Virus record (IMG/VR): IMGVR_UViG_3300025889_001112
Span: 1-21,451 of that record
Reading direction: 5' to 3' (one strand)
DNA: 21,451 nucleotides
Origin: a virus
The translations under genes and the position numbers were made by a program. Shown here piece after piece: positions 15,083 through 21,451 of the stretch. The stretch's first letter is position 1. Each line of letters opens with the position of its first letter. The notes beneath the pieces are model-generated. The model ran no database searches. It saw nothing but the letters and a program-made list of their open reading frames with translations, and had not been told where the DNA came from.

Positions 15083-15345
15083 TGACAAAAGAATTTAGAG
15101 ATGATGTAGTATTAGAGGAACAAGTAATCAAAGGATATACCACTATTAATGGTAAAGAAGTTCCTATTATTCATTGTCCTAGTAAAACTATTGTAACGAA
15201 TAAAAAAACTGGAATAGTTTATGAATCGGAAGCAGCTGCAAAAGCAGATGTAGAAGATCCAAATACAGAAACAACCGAAAGCGATTTAAAGAAAGATGTA
15301 GAAATTACGGTAGCTAATCTATCTTTATTTGGCGCAACGAAATAG
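15082..15345 (+). CDS. Conserved small phage protein (87 aa), function unknown
   Basis: TAATG overlap with the upstream gene. The central part (GKEVPIIHCPSKTIVTNKKT then GIVYESEAAAKADVEDP) is a motif I recall from small proteins of marine phages, often beside structural genes. The product is acidic and hydrophilic, with a single Cys and one His in IIHCPS, so it is not an obvious metal-binding protein. It is followed after five bases by the first glycosyltransferase gene. Function unknown. Confidence 0.7.
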   Translation: MTKEFRDDVVLEEQVIKGYTTINGKEVPIIHCPSKTIVTNKKTGIVYESEAAAKADVEDPNTETTESDLKKDVEITVANLSLFGATK

Positions 15346-15350
15346 AAGTT

Positions 15351-16286
15351 ATGAATCCATCTGGTGGAACCGAACTGCAAATGCAGTTTTTGGAGCAACA
15401 CGTAGATAAAACATTATTAGAGCAAGTACAGATTACTACTTCTGTACCGGAAAAAATTCCTTTAGCTAAAGATAAAGTCAATATCTTATGGCAACATAAT
15501 TCTTATGATCAACCCAATCTAGCACCATGGTTCAAGGATAAATCTAATCATGCTAAATATGATTGGTATGTATTTAATAGTCATTGGACTTATGAAAAAT
15601 ATAGAATGTCTTTTGATATACCTTGTGAAAAATCATTAGTCATTAAAAACGGTATACCGGACATTACACCTAAAAAAATACAATATAAAAAAGGTGATCC
15701 TATTAAACTTATTTATCATTCTACTCCTTGGAGAGGACTAAATGTTTTATTAGCTGCTATGCAGATGATTAAGAATCCACTTATTACTTTAGATGTATAT
15801 TCTTCTACGCAGATCTATGGAGATCAATTTAAAACTATGAATGATAAAAATTATCAAGGATTATATGATCAAGCAAAACAATTGAAGAATGTAAATTATA
15901 TTGGTTATCAATCTCATGATTATATTTTAAAACATTTACAAGATTATCATATCTTTGCTTTTCCTAGTATTTGGGAAGAAACATCTTGTGTCTCGGCGCT
16001 AGAATCTATGGCAGCTGGACTTTATTGTATTACAACCAATTATGGAGCTTTATTTGAAACCTGTGCAGAGTTTTCAGCTTATATTCCTTTTCAAAAAGAT
16101 TATCTATCCCTAGCCAAAAGTTTTGCTTATGCAATAGAAAAAGCAGCAGATGGATTAGATAGTAATATTGTAGAACAACATTTAGAAATGCAAATAGCAT
16201 ATACCAATCGTTTTTATAGTTGGAAACGAGTAGGATTTTTATGGAGTAATTTTTTGAAAGGAGCTATCAATGCAAGATCCAAGTAA
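15351..16286 (+). CDS. Glycosyltransferase, GT-B fold, GT4-like
   Basis: 311 residues. The N-terminal loop NPSGGTELQ (2-10) is the donor-site GGxE-type loop, although it begins almost at the first residue, so the usual first strand is missing or very short. IKLIYHSTPWRGL (118-130) starts the C-terminal Rossmann domain, and FPSIWEETSCVSALESMAAG (204-223) holds the E-x7-E motif (E210, E218) of retaining GT4-type enzymes, which transfer a sugar from a nucleotide-sugar. No signal peptide or membrane anchor, so it acts in the host cytoplasm. No strong ribosome site. It overlaps the next glycosyltransferase by 17 bases. Acceptor unknown: fibre protein, another virion protein or host glycan are all possible. 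Confidence 0.8.
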   Translation: MNPSGGTELQMQFLEQHVDKTLLEQVQITTSVPEKIPLAKDKVNILWQHNSYDQPNLAPWFKDKSNHAKYDWYVFNSHWTYEKYRMSFDIPCEKSLVIKNGIPDITPKKIQYKKGDPIKLIYHSTPWRGLNVLLAAMQMIKNPLITLDVYSSTQIYGDQFKTMNDKNYQGLYDQAKQLKNVNYIGYQSHDYILKHLQDYHIFAFPSIWEETSCVSALESMAAGLYCITTNYGALFETCAEFSAYIPFQKDYLSLAKSFAYAIEKAADGLDSNIVEQHLEMQIAYTNRFYSWKRVGFLWSNFLKGAINARSK

Positions 16287-17130
16287 ACCAATATGGATAC
16301 AAGAAAAAGAAAGTAAACCAGATAGAACGGTGGTTATTAATCAATCTCCTATTAAAATATTTGTAGCAACTCCAGTACATAGTGAATGTTCTATTCATTA
16401 TACGCAATCGTTATTAGAGTTTCAAAAAGCATGTTTTGCTAAAAACATATTAGTTAGTTTTTCTTTAATGAAATCTTCCTTAGTGACTCAAGGGAGAAAC
16501 TTATGTGTAGCTAATTTCTTACAAGAAAACATCTATTCTCATTTTTTATTTATTGATTCCGATATTGATTTTGAACCAGATACTATTTTTAGAATGTTGG
16601 AAAAAGATAAAGATGTCATTGCATGTCCTTATCCATTAAAGACTGTTTCCTGGGATAAAATTCATAGAAGAATGAAAGAAGGAAATGTAGAGGATCCACA
16701 AGATATGGCTAAAGATGGTAATATGTTCCCTGTTAAAATAGGAGATCTTACTAAAGATATTCAAGTAACAAATGGAGTGATGGAAGTATCTCATGCCCCT
16801 ACTGGATGTATGTTAATTAAAGCAGAAGTATTTGATAAAATGATGAAAGCATATCCAGATTTAAAAATTAATCAAAAGACTATTTTAAATGGTAAGGAAC
16901 AAGACCATGAATATATGTATAATTTCTTTGATACGATGCATGACAAAGAAAGTAAAAAATGGTATGGAGAAGACTTTGCTTTCTGTCAACGATGGACAGC
17001 AATAGGTGGAAAATGCCATATTTATATTATGGATTATATTACACACATTGGAGAGTATCCTTACATTGGTCGTTTTTATGATGAATTATTACATACTAAA
17101 AAGATTGACCAAGAAGAAAAAAACAAGTAA
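16270..17130 (+). CDS. Glycosyltransferase, GT-A fold with DxD motif
   Basis: 286 residues, with AAAGGAG at 16257-16263. After a short N-terminal extension, IKIFVATPVHSE (28-39) opens the nucleotide-sugar-binding domain; TQSLLEFQKAC and SLVTQGRNLCVANFL follow. SHFLFIDSDIDF (90-101) contains the metal-binding D96-x-D98. APTGCMLIKAEVF (176-188), GEDFAFCQRW (233-242) and THIGEYPYIG (258-267, with a late His) match the acceptor and metal-site motifs of a GT-A family I recall from marine phages. Soluble, no membrane segment. The overlap with the GT-B gene indicates co-expression, and the two may act in sequence on one acceptor. Confidence 0.8.
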   Translation: MQDPSKPIWIQEKESKPDRTVVINQSPIKIFVATPVHSECSIHYTQSLLEFQKACFAKNILVSFSLMKSSLVTQGRNLCVANFLQENIYSHFLFIDSDIDFEPDTIFRMLEKDKDVIACPYPLKTVSWDKIHRRMKEGNVEDPQDMAKDGNMFPVKIGDLTKDIQVTNGVMEVSHAPTGCMLIKAEVFDKMMKAYPDLKINQKTILNGKEQDHEYMYNFFDTMHDKESKKWYGEDFAFCQRWTAIGGKCHIYIMDYITHIGEYPYIGRFYDELLHTKKIDQEEKNK

Positions 17131-17186
17131 AGTATACTATTTCAGGACTATCGCGCCTGCCTTATTGTTAACAATTTACAAGGATT

Positions 17187-18719
17187 ATGATATCAAGATC
17201 ACAGATGAATAGACAATTATATCAATTTGGAACAGAGCCAGAATCTACAAGTGGAATAGGTAGTTTACAACGTCAATTTGTAACAGGGCCAAATTCTGCT
17301 GAACAATTATATGAAATGAATAGGGCTAGACAAGAAGCTAGAAGAGCTCTAGAAAAACTTCGTACTGATCCTGTTTCAATAATAAGAGATTTATATAATA
17401 CAGATGTTAAAAGTTATCGTAGGGTTTTAGGAAAACTTAGTGAGTTTGATCCTAGACAAGCTGGACAAATACAACAAGCTGTTGAAGAATCACAAGATGT
17501 TCCAGAATACTATGATCCAAGATTACAAATTTTAGACCCAGAACAAATGCAAGAAGAAATGGAAAATCCTTCTATGCCAATCAGAGATATGAGAATGGGT
17601 GGTGGTATCATGTCACTTAGACAACCTTATGGTTTTGGAAGTTTTGTTAAATCTATAGCTAAAGGAGTCACAGGAGCTGTTAAAGGAGCTGTAAACGCAG
17701 TTAAAAAAGTAGCAGATCCAGTTGCACAAGTATTATCTATTGTACCTAATCCTTATCAACCTTATGCACAAATGTATACTGCAGCTAGAGGAGCTGGAAT
17801 TGGTGGAGATAATTATGGAGGACTACAAATAGGTGGTTTTACTCCGGGAGCTTATGGTGGAACATATGGAATTAATCCATTCCAAAGTCCTTTTAAAATA
17901 CCAGGATCAGGTAGTGCAGAACAAGGAGGAATATTTGGTGGTTTTGGAACACCGTCTTCTAAAGGAGGAATATTTAGTTTAGGAAATATGTTTAGCCCTG
18001 ATGGAGGAGTAGATACAGCAAATGAAGTGTATAAACAAATTAGTACTTCTGATTCAGATAATGAAAAAGGTATTTGGGATAAAATTTTAACTGGAGGCAA
18101 AGACATTTTAGGAGGTGTTTTAGATAGTGTAACCGAACAAATATCAAAAGATCCATTAGGAGCATTAGAAAAATTAGTTAAAATAGGAGGAAGTGCTTAT
18201 TTTGGTTATACAGCAAAAAAAGATCAAGAGAGAATCAATCGATTAAAACAAGAAGCTTATGACCGATACATGGCAGGAGTTGCTGCTAAACGAGGTGAAT
18301 ACTTTGGAAAAACCCCTGTACAAGGTATAGAAGTCACAGGAGTTCCTACGCAAGCTAGTGATGTAGTAAGAGCACCAGCAGCTTATGGTGGAAGAATGAA
18401 TTATGCTTTAGGTTCCGTAGATGAAGGAATTATGGCTGCCCCACAAATAGCTAATATGATGGGTATGCCAGTAGGAAATCCTAGACAAAATCAACAAGGA
18501 GTAGCTGAATTAGATTATAGAGATCAAGGTGGATTTGTTCCACCAATTGGTATAAAAGAAAAAGCAGATGATATTCCTGCAATGTTATCTAACAATGAGT
18601 TTGTATTTACGGCGAAAGCTGTTGAAAATGCAGATCCATCAGGAAATAGAGATCCAGAAGAAGGAGCTAAAGTTATGTATAGAACAATGAAAATGCTTGA
18701 AAACGGAGGAATGGTTTAA
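17187..18719 (+). CDS. Probable internal virion protein (510 aa), marine-phage type
   Basis: Preceded by AAGG at 17180-17183. The N-terminal 110 residues are helical and charged (RARQEARRALEKLRTD). A motif RMGGGIMSLR (136-145) is followed by an amphipathic stretch GSFVKSIAKGVTGAVKGAVN and AVKKVADP (151-178), then a long Gly-rich low-complexity part (200-275) and a helical part with KKDQERINRLKQEAYDRYM. A second GG motif, AYGGRMNYALG (399-409), precedes a C-terminal domain with DDIPAMLSNNEFVFTAKAVE (461-480) and GAKVMYRTMKMLENGG. The last domain is one I recognise as frequent in marine-phage virion proteins. Its place, where P22-like phages encode ejection proteins, suggests an internal or ejected role (inference). 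Confidence 0.7.
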   Translation: MISRSQMNRQLYQFGTEPESTSGIGSLQRQFVTGPNSAEQLYEMNRARQEARRALEKLRTDPVSIIRDLYNTDVKSYRRVLGKLSEFDPRQAGQIQQAVEESQDVPEYYDPRLQILDPEQMQEEMENPSMPIRDMRMGGGIMSLRQPYGFGSFVKSIAKGVTGAVKGAVNAVKKVADPVAQVLSIVPNPYQPYAQMYTAARGAGIGGDNYGGLQIGGFTPGAYGGTYGINPFQSPFKIPGSGSAEQGGIFGGFGTPSSKGGIFSLGNMFSPDGGVDTANEVYKQISTSDSDNEKGIWDKILTGGKDILGGVLDSVTEQISKDPLGALEKLVKIGGSAYFGYTAKKDQERINRLKQEAYDRYMAGVAAKRGEYFGKTPVQGIEVTGVPTQASDVVRAPAAYGGRMNYALGSVDEGIMAAPQIANMMGMPVGNPRQNQQGVAELDYRDQGGFVPPIGIKEKADDIPAMLSNNEFVFTAKAVENADPSGNRDPEEGAKVMYRTMKMLENGGMV

Positions 18720-19648
18720 TGGCTTATCAAGTTAGTACAGCTCCTACTTTTTTAGAACCTTTTGGTGAAAAATTATCTGATCTAACAATTGCAGAACTAC
18801 AAAAACCAATAGATATCTCTAAAATATCACCTCAAGTTGCTCAACTTAGTCCTTTATTACAAGCAGCACAACAAAGAACTGCTACACAAGCGGGTCTTGG
18901 TACATTACAATTTTCTCCGACAGGGCAACTTACTGGAGTTGGAGCAGGAACAGGGATTGCAGCTTATCAACCTTATTTACAAGCAGCAGAACAACAATTA
19001 CAAAAAGCACAAGGTATTGCTGGACCCACAGGTTATCAAGCTTATATGTCGCCTTATCAACAAGAAGTTATTAATGCGACTCAAAAATTATTAGCAGAAC
19101 AACGAGCTAAAGGTTTAACAGAATTACAAGGAAGTCAAGTTGCTCAAGGAGCTTTTGGACAAGGAAGAGGTGCAATAGCAGAAGCTGAGTATTTAAGAGG
19201 AAAAGATATTTCAGATGCAGGAATATTAGCAGGTATTAGACAACAAGGATTAACCGAAGCGCAAAGATTACAACAACAAGACATTGCAAATCAATTAGGT
19301 TTTGGAACATCTCAATTAGGATTAGGTACACAACAGCAACAATATGAATCAGGAATCACTTCTCAATTAGGAGGAGCAGGAGCAGGAGCTCAAACTTATT
19401 CTCAATCTGTATTGGATGCTTTACAACAAGGAAACCTTCTGGCACAAAATTATCCATTACAAAAAATTGGAACAGGAGCTAATATATTTGGAGCTATTGC
19501 TAGTGGTACACCTCAAACTCCACTTCCTCCAATTTCTACTAGTCCAGCTTTAACAGGAGCTCAAACACTTGCAAGTATTTATGGGGCATTAACACCTTCT
19601 AGAGGCCAAGCTGCTTATGGTGGTTTAATGTCTTTAGTAGGGAGATAA
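18719..19648 (+). CDS. Gln/Ala-rich probable internal virion protein (309 aa)
   Basis: TAATG overlap with the previous gene. Strongly helical and rich in Gln and Ala, with coiled-coil-like stretches (LQAAEQQLQKAQG, AQRLQQQDIANQLG). The central segment LQGSQVAQGAFGQGRGAIAE and AEYLRGKDISDAG resembles a class of marine-phage proteins I recall near tail-module ends. Its last residues are AAYGGLMSLVGR, echoing the GGxM motifs of the upstream protein. No enzymatic motif or membrane segment is apparent. Low-complexity helical proteins here are often internal or ejection proteins, so that role is proposed. Confidence 0.65.
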   Translation: MAYQVSTAPTFLEPFGEKLSDLTIAELQKPIDISKISPQVAQLSPLLQAAQQRTATQAGLGTLQFSPTGQLTGVGAGTGIAAYQPYLQAAEQQLQKAQGIAGPTGYQAYMSPYQQEVINATQKLLAEQRAKGLTELQGSQVAQGAFGQGRGAIAEAEYLRGKDISDAGILAGIRQQGLTEAQRLQQQDIANQLGFGTSQLGLGTQQQQYESGITSQLGGAGAGAQTYSQSVLDALQQGNLLAQNYPLQKIGTGANIFGAIASGTPQTPLPPISTSPALTGAQTLASIYGALTPSRGQAAYGGLMSLVGR

Positions 19649-19650
19649 TC

Positions 19651-20412
19651 ATGCCTAACATATTGAAAAGACCTATGTTTAGAAAAGGAGGTTCCACATC
19701 ATATGGAACCGGTATTACTGCTAATCTAGAACCTAGAACTAATTATGAAGGAGGTGGAGGTACAGGTTATGAAGATATTATTAATAGACAATATCAAAGT
19801 ATGTTACCTAGTCAGGGAGATTTAGTGTCTAATTTCATTACAGGTTTTGGTGCAAGCGCGCCGCAAGATCCAATGCAATTACAAACGTGGGGATCTGCCT
19901 TTGGTTCAGCAGGTAGAACTGCTGCAGCATTAAGAGCAAAACAAGAAGCACCTGCTATCGAATATAGAAAACAAGCAGGAGTTCAGGCAATTAAAAATTT
20001 AACAGCTCCTGAAAAAGATGAATTAATGAGACGTGCACAACAATTGGCACAAATACGTAACATACCATTAGTAGAAGCTCAAAAAATAGTGTTTAACAGA
20101 TGGTTACAAGGAACGCCTTCTAAAGCTATTACAAAACAAACTATATTTATGGATGAATTAGCTAAACTTCAAAAAAATCCTCTTACAAAAATTTTACCAG
20201 CGGATGAACAAATTAACATCGCTAAAACAATGACTGAAGTATTACAAGGAAATGCTCCAAATTCTGCAGTAGCACCATATAATATTAACAATTTAGATAA
20301 GAAAAAATTAACTGAATTTACAATAGGTAAAAATTATATAAATCCAGCAGATGGTTTCATTTACAATTTGCAAAACGACGGTAAATTTAAAAAGATTTGG
20401 CCGTCTAATTAA
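19651..20412 (+). CDS. Probable internal virion protein (253 aa), function unknown
   Basis: Starts two bases after the previous stop with GGGAGA upstream (19640-19645). The N-terminus LKRPMFRKGGSTSYGTGITA (5-24) followed by LEPRTNYEGGGG matches a short N-terminal motif I recall from many marine-phage virion proteins (RPMFR-GG ... GI ... R-Y--GG). The rest is mainly helical and hydrophilic (EKDELMRRAQQLAQIRNIPL), with a final aromatic part YINPADGFIYNLQNDGKFKK. It is part of the run of four genes after the glycosyltransferases and is probably an internal or tail-associated protein. Confidence 0.65.
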   Translation: MPNILKRPMFRKGGSTSYGTGITANLEPRTNYEGGGGTGYEDIINRQYQSMLPSQGDLVSNFITGFGASAPQDPMQLQTWGSAFGSAGRTAAALRAKQEAPAIEYRKQAGVQAIKNLTAPEKDELMRRAQQLAQIRNIPLVEAQKIVFNRWLQGTPSKAITKQTIFMDELAKLQKNPLTKILPADEQINIAKTMTEVLQGNAPNSAVAPYNINNLDKKKLTEFTIGKNYINPADGFIYNLQNDGKFKKIWPSN

Positions 20413-20421
20413 GGAGGCCAT

Positions 20422-21451
20422 ATGGCAGAACAAGAAAGACCAATCCCAGAAATAGAAGATGTAAATCTTGAAGAGTTTTTAACAGACATTGATAAAGATC
20501 AAGCTGCAGAAGAATTAAAACCTAAACCAGGGATTATAGAAATTCCAGAAAGAAAAGGACAAGATACTCCCATCATGGATGTATTGTTTGGACCTAAAGG
20601 TGTGGAACTAGCAGGAGATAGTTTTTTAACAACCGGGAAAGCAGCAAGAAGAATCGCGGAGCGAGTAGCGGGTGTCAAGGAAGAAGACTTAACACCATTA
20701 GGTGATGTGGATCCTTTTACTGGATTTGTAGGTGGAGTAGTAAATGGAACAATTTTAATTCCCTATAGTTTTGTTAACATTGCGGCTGAAATTACAGATG
20801 CATTAAATAAAGATGGTATACCTGTAGATCAAGGTAAAGTAGCTCAATTAGAAAAATATTTTAGTAATACTGTATTAGGTAAAATACAACAAGGATCAGA
20901 AGATATAGTAAAAGAATCTGCTGTTGGAAAATTAACTTCTGCATTAGTTGAATTATATGGATTAGGAAGAATGGGTGCAGCGGCAGTAGTTAAAGTAGGC
21001 GATAAAGCATTAGAGATATATAATAAATTTTCAAAAGCAGCTAAAGCAAATAAAGTTGCAACAGGTGGATCCAGAGCAGCACAAGCTGGTAAGAAAGCAG
21101 AAGAGTTAAATAAATTAACGGGTAAGAAAAAATTTGCAGCAGTTACTATTGGTGGTGCAGGTGGAGCTTCATTGGTTGCTGATATAGAAGATATTGGTAC
21201 ATGGGGTGATTGGTTAGGTGGACCTACTGAATTAGATAGAGAAACAAGAGAAACAGCCGACGATGATGCATTAAGAAAATTATATAACAGATTTAGATTT
21301 GGTGCAGAAGGAGCCGCGGTATCGGTTCCTATTGCTTATGGAACTAATTTAATTGCTAAACGAATAGCAGAAGCAGGTAGAAAATTAAAATATAGTGATG
21401 ATTTAACAGATCAATGGATAGCAAAGTGGATTCAAGAACCATTTCTTCCGG
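20422..21451 (+). CDS. Large internal virion/ejection protein candidate, N-terminal part only
   Basis: Open from ATG 20422, with an ideal AAGGAGG site at 20411-20417, to the window edge: 343 codons and no stop. The acidic N-terminus (about 1-50, with NLEEFLTDIDKDQAAEELKP) is followed by hydrophobic Gly-rich segments at about 99-121 (TGFVGGVVNGTILIPYSFVN), 184-192 and 238-253 (FAAVTIGGAGGASLVA), separated by helical charged parts. Such alternation of Gly-rich hydrophobic segments fits ejected proteins that cross the host envelope. No catalytic domain is visible in this part; lytic transglycosylase or similar domains could lie beyond the edge. Confidence 0.7.
   Translation, partial: MAEQERPIPEIEDVNLEEFLTDIDKDQAAEELKPKPGIIEIPERKGQDTPIMDVLFGPKGVELAGDSFLTTGKAARRIAERVAGVKEEDLTPLGDVDPFTGFVGGVVNGTILIPYSFVNIAAEITDALNKDGIPVDQGKVAQLEKYFSNTVLGKIQQGSEDIVKESAVGKLTSALVELYGLGRMGAAAVVKVGDKALEIYNKFSKAAKANKVATGGSRAAQAGKKAEELNKLTGKKKFAAVTIGGAGGASLVADIEDIGTWGDWLGGPTELDRETRETADDDALRKLYNRFRFGAEGAAVSVPIAYGTNLIAKRIAEAGRKLKYSDDLTDQWIAKWIQEPFLP

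Noticed and set aside
17164-17175. 12-base perfect palindrome ATTGTTAACAAT upstream of the 510-aa gene
   Set aside because: Such short AT-rich palindromes are expected by chance here; no repeat of it elsewhere or associated regulator gene was seen.
17006-17212. + strand 68-aa reading frame spanning the end of the GT-A gene and the gap after it
   Set aside because: Most of it overlaps the GT-A gene in another frame, it has no ribosome site, and its hydrophobic look comes from the AT-rich sequence.

Overview
The window is a stretch of an AT-rich, tightly packed, single-strand (+) bacteriophage genome covering the virion head-tail junction, tail fibre and internal-protein module. The protein families resemble those of marine podovirus-like phages of the kind assembled from ocean viromes, plausibly infecting SAR11-like or other marine bacteria. 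That assignment rests on a P22 gp10-like tail hub, a gp4-like connector, the composition, and several small proteins I recognise from memory as recurrent in marine phages; no database search was run. I see no integrase, tRNA, IS element or CRISPR array. Both window edges cut genes.

Layout: (1) 1-120: tail end of an upstream gene followed by a strong UUCG-loop terminator hairpin. (2) 141-2335: a small beta-rich protein, a gp4-like connector, a conserved hypothetical and a second adaptor-type protein. (3) 2349-4580: small structural proteins, including a 22-residue beta-repeat protein and a fibre with a conserved N-terminus. (4) 4598-9607: two very glycine-rich, paralogous modular fibre proteins (849 and 631 aa) flanking a 160-aa protein that has its own sigma70-type promoter. 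(5) 9652-11753: three consecutive, mutually divergent 2-oxoglutarate/Fe(II) oxygenases. (6) 11825-15345: the tail hub, an overlooked 58-aa gene, and three accessory or structural genes linked by TAATG overlaps. (7) 15351-17130: two overlapping glycosyltransferases of different folds (GT-B and GT-A). (8) 17187-21451: four genes in the position of internal or ejection proteins, the last running off the window.

The most interesting idea is that the window carries a virion-modification cassette. Three oxygenases (at least one of prolyl-4-hydroxylase/PKHD type) lie directly after the glycine-rich fibres, and two glycosyltransferases lie a few genes downstream. The fibres carry a Pro-rich motif, [TS]PPTSPPQG, that recurs three times across the two proteins inside otherwise variable Gly-rich sequence and looks like a possible hydroxylation or O-glycosylation site. 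Enzyme family calls come from visible motifs; the substrate link is inference.
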